From Tolumonas sp008015085 (GTDB lineage: Bacteria; Pseudomonadota; Gammaproteobacteria; Enterobacterales; Aeromonadaceae), in NCBI GenBank assembly GCA_029265125.1, contig JAJUJX010000014.1, forward strand, positions 8,559 through 72,558: DNA of 64,000 nucleotides, given 5' to 3'. The notes under the pieces were generated by a model. The model was not told the origin of the DNA. It searched no databases and saw only the letters and a list, made by a program, of their open reading frames with translations. Every line of letters begins with the position of its first letter. The first letter of the stretch is position 1. This document shows positions 25,774-34,269 of this stretch, piece by piece. The translations under genes were made by a program, and so were the position numbers.

Positions 25774-26497
25774 TGATGGTGTAAATGCACATGGATTGCA
25801 CTGTCTGAGTGAAGCATTATGTTCATTAGGCGATGTCATTGTGGTTGCTCCGGATCGAAATCGCAGTGGTGCCAGTAATTCATTAACACTGGAAAATCCA
25901 ATCCGGGTTGAAACACTTGAGAATGGAAAACGCTATTCAGTAAAAGGTACACCGACTGATTGTGTACATTTCGCTGTGAATAAATTGCTGGATCCGTGGC
26001 CGGATATCGTTGTTTCCGGTATTAATCATGGCGCCAATCTTGGTGATGATGTGATTTATTCTGGCACAGTTGCTGCTGCGACAGAAGGTCGTCACATGGG
26101 CTTGCCGGCTGTGGCTGTTTCACTGGTAGGTGAAACCCATTTTGCTTCGGCTGCTCATTATGCCTGCTTGCTGGTATCCCGCCTGCGTACCCATCCATTG
26201 CCTTCGGATCAAATCCTGAATGTCAATGTACCGGATTTACCTCTGGAGCAAATTAAAGGTATTAAAATTACCCGGTTGGGTAATCGCCACCGAGGTGAAA
26301 AGATGATCGTTATGCAGGATCCTCGTGGTAAACCGGTGTACTGGATTGGCCCACCTGGTGAAAAACAGGATGCCGGGGAGGGAACCGACTTTCATGCAAT
26401 CGAACACGGGTATGTGTCAATTACTCCGTTACAGGTAGATATGACAGCCTATGACAGTGTTTCGGGATTAACCGCCTGGATTGAGGAGTTTAAGTAG
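25751..26497 (+). CDS. surE: 5'/3'-nucleotidase SurE
   Basis: A 248-residue survival protein and metal-dependent nucleotidase. Metal ligands are Asp8 and Asp9 in LVSNDDGVNAHG, a Ser in PDRNRSGASNSLTL and an Asn in VSGINHGANLGDDVIYSGTVAAATEG. It dephosphorylates nucleoside monophosphates and short polyphosphate in the cytoplasm. The gene leads into pcm, nlpD and rpoS, the same stationary-phase block as in E. coli. Confidence 0.97.
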   Translation: MKILVSNDDGVNAHGLHCLSEALCSLGDVIVVAPDRNRSGASNSLTLENPIRVETLENGKRYSVKGTPTDCVHFAVNKLLDPWPDIVVSGINHGANLGDDVIYSGTVAAATEGRHMGLPAVAVSLVGETHFASAAHYACLLVSRLRTHPLPSDQILNVNVPDLPLEQIKGIKITRLGNRHRGEKMIVMQDPRGKPVYWIGPPGEKQDAGEGTDFHAIEHGYVSITPLQVDMTAYDSVSGLTAWIEEFK

Positions 26498-26498
26498 C

Positions 26499-27125
26499 GT
26501 GCGAGGCACGGTGGCTTATCTTTTAATCAAGCAATTACAGGAACTTGGCATCAAAGATGAGCGGGTTCTGTCTGCTATGGCTAATGTTCCCCGCAACTAT
26601 TTTGTTGATGAAGCCATCTCACATCAGGCATGGGAAAATACGGCATTACCGATCGGATTCGGGCAAACCATCTCGCAACCATATATTGTGGCAAAGATGA
26701 CTGAACAGATAATGCAGAATGACCCCCAAAATGTTCTGGAGGTCGGCACTGGATCAGGTTATCAGACAGCCGTACTTTCTCAGCTTATTCCCCATGTTTA
26801 TACGGTTGAACGGATCAAAGCACTACAATACCAGGCGCGCCGCCGGTTGCAGCGTCTGGATTTTCATAATGTCTCTATGCGCCATGGTGATGGCTGGTCT
26901 GGCTGGTCAAGTAAAGCACCATTTGATGCTATCATTGTGACCGCAGCTGCAGAAACCATACCAGAAGCATTGCTGACGCAATTAGCTGATGGCGGACGCA
27001 TGGTGATTCCTGTTGGTGAATATAAACAGGAATTGCTGCTTGTTGAAAAATACGGGAAAAGAACCAGAACTGAAGTGCTGGAAGCTGTTCGCTTCGTTCC
27101 TTTAGTACATGGTGAGTTAATATAA
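26499..27125 (+). CDS. pcm: Protein-L-isoaspartate O-methyltransferase
   Basis: A 208-residue SAM-dependent repair enzyme that methylates isoaspartyl residues in aged proteins. ALPIGFGQTISQPYIVAKMTE is the substrate segment and VLEVGTGSGYQTAVL the SAM motif; AVRFVPLVHGELI closes it. The likely start is GTG 26499, one base after the surE stop, with GAGGAG ten bases before it; this gives exactly the length of E. coli Pcm. A TTG 18 bases earlier in frame has no ribosome binding site of its own. Confidence 0.95.
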   Translation: MRGTVAYLLIKQLQELGIKDERVLSAMANVPRNYFVDEAISHQAWENTALPIGFGQTISQPYIVAKMTEQIMQNDPQNVLEVGTGSGYQTAVLSQLIPHVYTVERIKALQYQARRRLQRLDFHNVSMRHGDGWSGWSSKAPFDAIIVTAAAETIPEALLTQLADGGRMVIPVGEYKQELLLVEKYGKRTRTEVLEAVRFVPLVHGELI

Positions 27126-27151
27126 CGTTTGTTTATTCAGCGTGGATATTC

Positions 27152-28243
27152 ATGCACAGAGACACATTTACAAAAATATTAGGCAGCGTATTGTTTTTGT
27201 CATTTTTTGTGACTTTAACTGCCTGTACTTCCTATTCTTCTCCTGCCCCTGTCCGCGATGCAGGTAGTCAACGCCAGCACATAGCATCTAGCCGGAGCAA
27301 AATTGTTAGGTCTGCTGAGGTCAGCACACCTCGGTCCGATAGAACGAAATTGGCTTCTGGTTCAGCTTATACAGTCAAAAATGGCGACACTTTATACGGT
27401 ATTGCATGGCTCTATGGTGCAGATGTGCGTTCTTTGGCTGAACAAAATGCAATTAAGCCGCCTTATCATGTTCATACCGGACAAGTGCTACGTTATACAG
27501 CGCCTAATGCTACAGAGAGAGTCAGCACGACTTCTACCAGCATTCCCGATCATAGAGTAAAAGTTGGTGATAGTCTGTCTGTGCTGGCTGAGAAGAACGG
27601 GTTACGGCTAGCAGAACTTGGCTCGTTTAATAACATCAAACCACCGTATGTCATCCATCCAGGACAAGTGATTCATTTTCCTGCACAGGTCATGGCTGAC
27701 AATCCTGATGAAAATAGTGCTAATGCAACAAGCAGTCCATCTTTTGCTCCAAAAGGCTCCTTTAATGAGGAGCGTGCTTTAGATCAGAAATCTGAAAAAA
27801 GCAACACGAAAGCGGTTGTTGACAAAAATGAAACAGCTTACTCTGAACCTACGAAACAAGTCGCTAACAAATCATTAACCTGGCGATGGCCAACAAAAGG
27901 TAAAATGATAGGTGGTTACAGCGGCGGAGAACAAAGTAATAAAGGGATTGATATATCAGGAAAACGAGGACAAGCGGTAGTGGCTGCAGCCGATGGGCGG
28001 GTAGTCTACGCAGGGAATGCGCTTCGTGGATATGGCAACCTGATCATTATCAAACATAACGAAGATTATCTCTCAGCGTATGCACACAATGATGCGTTGC
28101 GAGTGACAGAGCAGCAAGTGGTTAAAGCTGGGCAAAAGATAGCCGATATGGGGAGTAGCGAATCATCAGATGTCCGATTGCATTTTGAGATTCGTCACCG
28201 GGGCCAATCTGTGAATCCGTTGAGATATTTGCCGAAACGATAG
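27152..28243 (+). CDS. nlpD: Murein hydrolase activator NlpD (lipoprotein)
   Basis: A 363-residue outer-membrane lipoprotein. The signal peptide ends in the lipobox LTAC, with Cys25 as the lipidated residue. Two LysM domains follow (YTVKNGDTLYGIAWLYGADV near residue 71 and HRVKVGDSLSVLAEKNGLRL near 133), each followed by an IKPPY...GQV sequence, then a Ser/Asn-rich linker and a C-terminal M23 (LytM) domain near 250-360. NlpD activates the amidase AmiC during cell separation. In E. coli the main rpoS promoter is inside nlpD; the same arrangement is likely here. Confidence 0.95.
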   Translation: MHRDTFTKILGSVLFLSFFVTLTACTSYSSPAPVRDAGSQRQHIASSRSKIVRSAEVSTPRSDRTKLASGSAYTVKNGDTLYGIAWLYGADVRSLAEQNAIKPPYHVHTGQVLRYTAPNATERVSTTSTSIPDHRVKVGDSLSVLAEKNGLRLAELGSFNNIKPPYVIHPGQVIHFPAQVMADNPDENSANATSSPSFAPKGSFNEERALDQKSEKSNTKAVVDKNETAYSEPTKQVANKSLTWRWPTKGKMIGGYSGGEQSNKGIDISGKRGQAVVAAADGRVVYAGNALRGYGNLIIIKHNEDYLSAYAHNDALRVTEQQVVKAGQKIADMGSSESSDVRLHFEIRHRGQSVNPLRYLPKR

Positions 28244-28278
28244 CTCTACAATGTTGCAGTCAGTTGCATTGTGGAGCT
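28242..28278 (+). promoter_or_regulatory. 12-bp hairpin between nlpD stop and rpoS ribosome binding site
   Basis: AGCTCTACAATG (28242-28253) pairs with CATTGTGGAGCT (28267-28278) through 12 bp including one G-U, around a 13-base loop. The nlpD stop codon is at its base and the rpoS Shine-Dalgarno sequence AGGAGGG starts three bases after it. There is no T-run, so it looks more like a translation-control or RNA-stability element than a terminator. Confidence 0.6.
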
Positions 28279-28291
28279 CTAGGAGGGAGCC

Positions 28292-29269
28292 ATGAGTGTA
28301 ACTGAACGCGCTGATAGTGATATGGATCTGTTGGATATGCAAGATCCTGTGGATATGGATGACATTGCTGAGATTGATGTTGAGGCTGTAGACACAGCGG
28401 ATGACCTCCAGGTATCTCCTGTATTAAACCGCATCATGGATGCAACCCAGCTTTATCTGGGAGAAATCGGTTTTTCCCCCTTACTCACTGCTGAAGAAGA
28501 AGTCTATTTTGCCCGTCGGGCTTTACGCGGTGATGAAGCCGCCCGTAACCGGATGATCGAATCCAACCTGCGTTTGGTTGTAAAAATTGCTCGTCGTTAT
28601 AACAACCGTGGACTGGCGTTGCTTGACCTGGTCGAAGAGGGCAATCTGGGACTTATCCGCGCTGTTGAAAAATTTGATCCGGAGCGTGGTTTCCGTTTTT
28701 CCACCTATGCGACATGGTGGATACGTCAGACGGTTGAACGCGCTATCATGAATCAGACCCGCACCATTCGTTTACCAATTCACGTTGTCAAAGAACTGAA
28801 CGTGTACTTACGTACAGCCCGCGAATTGGCGCAGCGACTGGATCATGAACCTACTGCAGAAGATATTGCCAGTATTCTGGATAAACCCGTCGATGAAGTG
28901 TCCCGGATGCTGAAACTGAATGAAAAAATTTGTTCAGTGGATACACCGATTGCTGGTGATGGAGACAAATCACTGATTGATATTCTGACGGATGATCGGA
29001 TCAATTGCCCTGAAGAGCAGACCCAGGATGATGATATGCAACATAGCATTGTTGCATGGTTGGAACAGTTAAATCCTAAACAACGGGAAGTGCTGGCGCG
29101 TCGCTTTGGTTTACTGGGTTATGAACCAGCTACGCTGGAAGAGGTTGGTGAGGAAATCGGTTTAACCAGAGAACGTGTTCGTCAAATCCAGGTTGAAGGC
29201 CTGCGTCGCATGAAAGAAATGCTGACCCAGCAGGGGCTCTCAGTAGAAACTCTGTTTCAGCTGGATTAA
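28292..29269 (+). CDS. rpoS: RNA polymerase sigma factor RpoS (sigma-38)
   Basis: A 325-residue group 2 sigma-70 family factor, the master regulator of stationary phase and general stress. Region 1.2 (DATQLYLGEIGFSPLLTAEEE), region 2 (NRMIESNLRLVVKIARRY, then DLVEEGNLGLIRAVEKFDPERGFRFSTYATWWIRQ), region 3 and region 4 with the HTH GEEIGLTRERVRQIQVEGLRRMKE are complete. An acidic N-terminal stretch (about 50 residues) precedes region 1.2. AGGAGGG lies before the ATG and a hairpin lies directly upstream. Confidence 0.97.
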   Translation: MSVTERADSDMDLLDMQDPVDMDDIAEIDVEAVDTADDLQVSPVLNRIMDATQLYLGEIGFSPLLTAEEEVYFARRALRGDEAARNRMIESNLRLVVKIARRYNNRGLALLDLVEEGNLGLIRAVEKFDPERGFRFSTYATWWIRQTVERAIMNQTRTIRLPIHVVKELNVYLRTARELAQRLDHEPTAEDIASILDKPVDEVSRMLKLNEKICSVDTPIAGDGDKSLIDILTDDRINCPEEQTQDDDMQHSIVAWLEQLNPKQREVLARRFGLLGYEPATLEEVGEEIGLTRERVRQIQVEGLRRMKEMLTQQGLSVETLFQLD

Positions 29270-29285
29270 AAATAATATGTATGTG

Positions 29286-29316
29286 AAATCGCCGGACATT
29301 ACTCCGGCGATTTTTT
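29286..29316 (+). terminator. Rho-independent terminator after rpoS
   Basis: AAATCGCCGGA pairs with TCCGGCGATTT and is followed by a run of six T. It lies between the converging rpoS and mutS genes. Confidence 0.9.
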
Positions 29317-29339
29317 ATCTGAAAAAGTCACAAGAAGCG

Positions 29340-31934
29340 TTATTCCAGAATCTCTTTTTTGGCTAGTTCCTTGATTTTATAGAGCCAATCTAATGCATCT
29401 CTCGGTGACAGACTATCTGGGTCTAGCTGTTCCAGTGTCTGATAAAGTTTGCTGTCTCTGAGCGTATTTTCTATTGCCGTAATAGAAGGTGCTGCTTGCA
29501 AGCTTTCTTTATCTATTGAATGATCCCGGTTTTCCAGTTCATGCAATTTGGCTTTAGCCAAACTTAATACAGAGCGAGGGACGCCCGCTAGAGCGGCAAC
29601 CTGGATGCCGTAAGAGCGGTTAGCTGCACCTTCCTGTACCGTGTGTAAGAACGCGACTCCATCACCATGTTCAATCGCGTCAAAATGTACATTGACGATG
29701 TTGGATTGCTGCTCAGCCAGTTGAGTCAGTTCAAAATAATGGGTAGCAAATAAGGTGTAGGCTTTAATCTTTTGCGCCAGCTGTTCTGCACATGCCCAGG
29801 CCAGAGAAAGCCCGTCATAGGTGCTGGTGCCTCTGCCAATCTCATCCATCAAAACCAGACTTTGGTGTGTGGCATTATGCAAAATATTGGCGGTTTCGGT
29901 CATTTCTACCATGAACGTAGACCGCCCTGAAGCCAGATCATCCGAGGCACCGATGCGGGTAAAAATACGATCAATGGGGCCGATTTTGGCGGCTTCTGCG
30001 GGCACATAAGCCCCAATATATGCTAATAGCACAATCAGTGCAGTCTGGCGCATGTAGGTGGACTTTCCGCCCATATTCGGACCGGTAATGATCAGCATGT
30101 GCCGTTCATCATGCAGCTTCAGATCGTTGGCAATGAACGGTGTCTGCAGGCTCTGCTCTACGACCGGATGACGCCCTGCTTTGATCTGTATGATCGACTC
30201 ATCCGTGAGTTCCGGGCAATGATAGTCCAGTGTCTGAGCGCGTTCGGCCAGATTATTGAGAACATCCAGTTCGGCAATAGCGGCAGCACTGAGTTGCAAT
30301 GCGCTCAAATGTGGCAATAACTGATCCAGTAAATCTTCGTAGAGCTGTTTTTCCAATGCCAAGGCACGACTTTGTGCTGTCAGTACTTTTTCTTCATACT
30401 CTTTCAGCTCAGGGATCAGGTAACGCTCATTATTTTTCAATGTCTGCCGACGGATATAATCTGCGGGTACGAGATGCGCGTTTGCTCTTGTGACATCAAT
30501 ATAGAAGCCGTGTACCTTGTTATAGCTGACTTTCAGCGTCGAAATACCGGTTCGTTCGCGTTCCCGTAATTCCAGCTTTTCCAGATACCGGGTTGCACCG
30601 TTTTCCAGATCCCGCAGTTCATCCAGCTCGTCGTTATAACCGGGAGCAATCACTCCACCATCGCGAATAAGAACTGGCGGGTTTTCAATGACCGCCCGCT
30701 CCAGTAAATCCTGCAATTCAGGGAAGGTATTGATTGCCTGGCTGAGTTCATGCAGTGGTTGACATTGCTGCAGAACGGTTTGTAATTCAGGCAATTGCTG
30801 GAAGGCAGTTCGCAGTCGACTCAGATCCCGCGGACGGGCAGAACGTAATGCCAGACGGGCCAGAATACGTTCGATATCTCCGATCTGTTTGAGCATCGGC
30901 GTCAGCGAATCCATCAATTGTTGATTCAGTAATTCGCCGATGACCGATTGGCGTTGCAATAACAGTGTATTATTGCGGATTGGTTGATGAAGCCAGCGTT
31001 TTAACAACCGGCTACCCATTGGTGTAGCGGTTGCATCAAGCACTGCAGCCAGAGTGTTCTCAATTCCACCGGCCAGATTACTGGTGAGTTCAAGGTTGCG
31101 GCGGGTAGCCGCATCCATGACCACCATCTGTTCACTTTTTTCCAGACGCATCCCTTGGATGTGGGGCAGTGCTGTCCGCTGCGTATCTTTGACATATTGC
31201 AGTAGTGCTCCGGCAGCCTGCAGAGCAATTTTTTCTTCTTCGACACCAAAGCCACGCAGATCCTGCGTGCCAAACTGGTGACACAACAAATGATAAGCTG
31301 TGTTGAATTCAAATTCCCAGGCCGGACGACGGCGCATACCGCGACGCTGACCAAGCTGTGTCAAATCTGGAAAGTTTTCAGAATAAAGTAGTTCAGCCGG
31401 ATTCAGTCGCTGTAATTCGGCGCTCAGCGTTTCCTGTCGGGTAAACTGATTGACAGTAAAACGACCCGATGCAACATCCATCGCGGCCAGGCCATAGTGT
31501 GGTGCAATAAAATCGACAGCCACAATCAGATTATCCTGCCGCTCATTCAATAATGCTTCATCTGTGAGCGTACCAGGAGTAATTATTCGGACTACCTTAC
31601 GTTCCACCGGACCTTTGCTTGTGGCTGGGTCACCAATCTGCTCACAAATCGCAACCGATTCGCCTAACTGCACCAGACGGCTCAGATAGCCTTCTACTGC
31701 ATGATAAGGTACGCCTGCCATAGGAATAGGCTGACCGGCTGACTGTCCGCGTTTTGTCAGCGAAATGTCCAGCAATTCAGCTGCTTTACGGGCATCGTCG
31801 TAAAACAGCTCATAAAAATCCCCCATACGGTAAAACAGCAATATGTCCGGATGCTGGGCTTTAAGCCCTAAATATTGCTGCATCATAGGGGTATGAGAGG
31901 TCTGTGATTGCGGTGCAGAAGAAGCTGGTTGCAT
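29340..31934 (-). CDS. mutS: DNA mismatch repair protein MutS
   Basis: An 864-residue mismatch-recognition ATPase (E. coli 853). The mismatch-reading motif is FYRMGDFYELFYDDA near residues 45-60; Walker A is GPNMGGKSTYMRQ near residue 617-629, with SGRSTFMVEM, LMDEIGRGTSTYDG (Walker B) and FATHYFELT after it. It recruits MutL. The start is uncertain: I chose ATG 31934, giving a short tail before HTPMMQQYLGLKAQHP, but the frame is open to 32081 with another ATG at 31967, both lying over pncC. No strong ribosome binding site marks either. It diverges from pncC with only 31 bases between starts. Confidence 0.95.
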   Translation of the reverse strand: MQPASSAPQSQTSHTPMMQQYLGLKAQHPDILLFYRMGDFYELFYDDARKAAELLDISLTKRGQSAGQPIPMAGVPYHAVEGYLSRLVQLGESVAICEQIGDPATSKGPVERKVVRIITPGTLTDEALLNERQDNLIVAVDFIAPHYGLAAMDVASGRFTVNQFTRQETLSAELQRLNPAELLYSENFPDLTQLGQRRGMRRRPAWEFEFNTAYHLLCHQFGTQDLRGFGVEEEKIALQAAGALLQYVKDTQRTALPHIQGMRLEKSEQMVVMDAATRRNLELTSNLAGGIENTLAAVLDATATPMGSRLLKRWLHQPIRNNTLLLQRQSVIGELLNQQLMDSLTPMLKQIGDIERILARLALRSARPRDLSRLRTAFQQLPELQTVLQQCQPLHELSQAINTFPELQDLLERAVIENPPVLIRDGGVIAPGYNDELDELRDLENGATRYLEKLELRERERTGISTLKVSYNKVHGFYIDVTRANAHLVPADYIRRQTLKNNERYLIPELKEYEEKVLTAQSRALALEKQLYEDLLDQLLPHLSALQLSAAAIAELDVLNNLAERAQTLDYHCPELTDESIIQIKAGRHPVVEQSLQTPFIANDLKLHDERHMLIITGPNMGGKSTYMRQTALIVLLAYIGAYVPAEAAKIGPIDRIFTRIGASDDLASGRSTFMVEMTETANILHNATHQSLVLMDEIGRGTSTYDGLSLAWACAEQLAQKIKAYTLFATHYFELTQLAEQQSNIVNVHFDAIEHGDGVAFLHTVQEGAANRSYGIQVAALAGVPRSVLSLAKAKLHELENRDHSIDKESLQAAPSITAIENTLRDSKLYQTLEQLDPDSLSPRDALDWLYKIKELAKKEILE

Positions 31935-31965
31935 AATGGATTCAGGTTCAGTTGAGAGAGTCGGC

Positions 31966-32460
31966 ATGCAGAAGGATATTATTGAATTAGCCCGGCAATT
32001 GGGTGATGCATTGTCAGCCAAACAGTGGATGGCTGCAACAGCAGAATCCTGCACCGGTGGTGGTGTAGCATACGCGATCACGGCGATTTCGGGAAGTTCA
32101 GCCTGGTTTGATCGCGGTTTTGTGACTTATACCAATGAGGCAAAACAGCAAATGCTGGATGTTTCGGGTGAAACATTAAATCAGCATGGAGCAGTCAGTG
32201 AGGCTGTTGTGCTGGAAATGACAGCTGGTGTGCTCAGACATTCCAGCGCCAATATTGCAGTGGCCATCAGCGGTATTGCCGGGCCAACTGGTGGTTCGGA
32301 TGAAAAGCCTGTGGGTACAGTCTGGATCTCATGGCGAACCCAGGATGGAATTCACCATGCTAAGCAGTATCTTTTCCCCGGTGACCGGGAACAAGTACGT
32401 TTGCAGGCAATTCGTGAAGCACTGAATGGTTTACTGTTATACAGTAAACAAAATACTTGA
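31966..32460 (+). CDS. pncC: Nicotinamide-nucleotide amidohydrolase PncC (CinA C-terminal domain)
   Basis: A 164-residue CinA_C domain protein (E. coli PncC/YgaD 165) that deamidates nicotinamide mononucleotide to nicotinic acid mononucleotide in NAD recycling. Motifs: TAESCTGGGVAYAITAISGSSAWFDRGFVTY and AISGIAGPTGGSDEKPVGTVWISW. ATG 31966 has GAGAGAG before it; an in-frame ATG at 31936 lacks one. It stands directly before recA, with the recA SOS box beginning at the base after its stop codon, as in the E. coli order. Confidence 0.94.
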   Translation: MQKDIIELARQLGDALSAKQWMAATAESCTGGGVAYAITAISGSSAWFDRGFVTYTNEAKQQMLDVSGETLNQHGAVSEAVVLEMTAGVLRHSSANIAVAISGIAGPTGGSDEKPVGTVWISWRTQDGIHHAKQYLFPGDREQVRLQAIREALNGLLLYSKQNT

Positions 32461-32484
32461 TACTGTATGTATAACCAGTATTAT
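32457..32484 (+). promoter_or_regulatory. recA promoter with LexA (SOS) box
   Basis: TTGATA (32457-32462) and TATTAT (32479-32484), 16 bases apart, form a sigma-70 promoter. The LexA box TACTGTATGTATAACCAGTA (32461-32480) sits between them, matching the CTGT-N8-ACAG core at seven of eight positions. The -35/box/-10 overlap is the same as in E. coli recA. Confidence 0.92.
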
Positions 32485-32523
32485 AAGCACAACAACACAG
32501 ATATTCGTTTCGTGGGGACGGTT

Positions 32524-33609
32524 ATGGATTCAAATAAAGAAAAAGCACTGGCTGCAGCGCTGGGCCAAATTGAAAAACAATTTGGTAAAGGTTCTATCAT
32601 GCGCCTGGGGGATACTCAAGCGCTGGATGTTGAATCTATTCCTACCGGTTCCCTGTCTCTGGATATCGCGTTAGGTATCGGTGGTTTGCCGATGGGCCGT
32701 ATCGTTGAGATTTTTGGTCCTGAATCTTCAGGCAAAACAACCCTGACGTTGGAAGTAATTGCTCAGGCGCAGCGAATGGGCAAGACCTGTGCGTTTATTG
32801 ATGCGGAACATGCGTTAGATCCAATCTATGCCGCTAAGCTGGGTGTGAAAGTTGATGATTTGCTGGTTTCTCAGCCTGATACCGGTGAACAGGCGTTGGA
32901 AATTTGCGACATGCTGGTTCGCTCCGGTGCTGTCGACGTCATCATCGTTGACTCAGTAGCGGCCTTGACACCGAAAGCCGAAATTGAAGGCGAAATGGGT
33001 GATTCTCATGTTGGTTTACAAGCTCGTCTGATGTCTCAGGCACTGCGTAAACTGACCGGTAATATCAAAAATGCCAACTGCCTGTGTATCTTCATTAACC
33101 AGATTCGTATGAAAATTGGTGTGATGTTCGGTAACCCTGAAACAACAACTGGTGGTAATGCGCTGAAATTTTATGCGTCTGTACGTCTGGATATTCGCCG
33201 CACTGGTGCTATCAAAGATGGCGAAGAAATCGTGGGTAACGAAACCCGCGTTAAAGTGGTGAAAAACAAAGTTGCACCTCCATTTAAACAGGCTGACTTC
33301 CAGATCCTATACGGTGAAGGAATTTCTAAAGAAAGCGAATTGATCGATTTGGGTGTGAAATGCAAACTGATCGATAAGTCAGGTGCCTGGTATGCCTATA
33401 AAGGTGAAAAAATTGGTCAGGGCAAAGCCAACGCAATGAAATACCTGAAAGAGAATCAGGTTGCCGCAGAAGAGATCGAGCTGAAATTGCGTGAGCTATT
33501 GCTAAGTCACAACGAATCAGCAGAAGCACCTGCTGGCACGCCAATTGTTGAGGAGTTCACACCATCAGATGATGAGCTGGATAGCTTGTCGCTAAGTGAT
33601 GATATCTGA
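32524..33609 (+). CDS. recA: Recombinase RecA
   Basis: A 361-residue RecA (E. coli 353) that forms filaments on single-stranded DNA, drives strand exchange and stimulates LexA self-cleavage. Walker A is GPESSGKTT near residue 65; AFIDAEHALDP, VIIVDSVAAL (Walker B) and LRKLTGNIKNANCLCIFINQ with the L2 region NPETTTGGNALKFYASVRLDIRR follow. The C-terminal tail is acidic (FTPSDDELDSLSLSDDI), as usual for autoinhibition. I chose ATG 32524, with GGGGAC before it; longer frames would run into the promoter. Confidence 0.98.
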   Translation: MDSNKEKALAAALGQIEKQFGKGSIMRLGDTQALDVESIPTGSLSLDIALGIGGLPMGRIVEIFGPESSGKTTLTLEVIAQAQRMGKTCAFIDAEHALDPIYAAKLGVKVDDLLVSQPDTGEQALEICDMLVRSGAVDVIIVDSVAALTPKAEIEGEMGDSHVGLQARLMSQALRKLTGNIKNANCLCIFINQIRMKIGVMFGNPETTTGGNALKFYASVRLDIRRTGAIKDGEEIVGNETRVKVVKNKVAPPFKQADFQILYGEGISKESELIDLGVKCKLIDKSGAWYAYKGEKIGQGKANAMKYLKENQVAAEEIELKLRELLLSHNESAEAPAGTPIVEEFTPSDDELDSLSLSDDI

Positions 33610-33614
33610 TGTAG

Positions 33615-33643
33615 AAAGGGTTGCTTCGGCAGCCCTTTTTTCT
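33615..33643 (+). terminator. recA-recX terminator with UUCG tetraloop
   Basis: AAAGGGTTGC and GCAGCCCTTT flank a TTCG tetraloop and are followed by TTTCTTTAT. It lies between recA and recX; in E. coli similar partial termination keeps recX low. Confidence 0.92.
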
Positions 33644-33659
33644 TTATAGCTGAGTCGTT

Positions 33660-34121
33660 ATGAGTTTGTCTGCCAACAAAAAAAATGTGACACCGTTAGC
33701 CAAAGCCATGAAGTTACTGGCCAGACGTGATCACAGCGTTAATGAATTAATCCATAAACTAAAACCGTTTTATCCCTCCGGTGAGGTAAACGCTGTCATT
33801 AGCCGCTGTCTGGATGAAAACTGGCTGAATGATTCCCGGTTTGCTGAAAGTTATATTCGTTCCCGCAGCGGTTGTGGGTATGGTGCGCGGCGTATTGCCA
33901 TGGAACTACAACAAAAAGGTATTGCGTCCGATGTTATTCAGCAGGCACTAAAAGAGGTTGCTGTTGACTGGCAGGCATTGCTACTTCGTTTGCTTGAGCG
34001 CAGGCAACCATTACCTGCCGACCCATCAGAACGAATTAGACTGCAAAACATGTTGCTGCGAAGGGGATTTTCGCCAGAAATGATACAACACTGTTTTTCC
34101 TTGACTGAAAAACAAGACTAA
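33660..34121 (+). CDS. recX: Regulatory protein RecX
   Basis: A 153-residue all-helical protein of tandem three-helix RecX repeats (AMKLLARRDHSVNELIHKL, then SRFAESYIRSRSGCGYGARRIAMELQQKGI). It binds RecA filaments and inhibits their growth and ATPase. It follows recA past a terminator, so read-through should give recX a low SOS-linked expression. Length is close to E. coli RecX (166). Confidence 0.93.
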   Translation: MSLSANKKNVTPLAKAMKLLARRDHSVNELIHKLKPFYPSGEVNAVISRCLDENWLNDSRFAESYIRSRSGCGYGARRIAMELQQKGIASDVIQQALKEVAVDWQALLLRLLERRQPLPADPSERIRLQNMLLRRGFSPEMIQHCFSLTEKQD

Positions 34122-34269
34122 CACGCTTTAATTGTTCCCACCGTTTTACTTTGCCGCCGATAACTTTTACAGTATGCCCACCATAAGCCTGTCTGCTTAA
34201 TTAACCAGAAAAAATTAATCAGATGGGATTTAATTGCCAATGATGATTTTGTAGCAAGCAGGTTTTTTC

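Noticed and set aside
26481..26498. TTG start for pcm at 26481
   Set aside because: GTG 26499 has the GAGGAG at proper distance and gives the usual family length and N-terminus.
31935..32081. Longer MutS N-terminus starting at 32081
   Set aside because: The extra residues are antisense to the conserved start of pncC, contain no MutS similarity and have no ribosome binding site.
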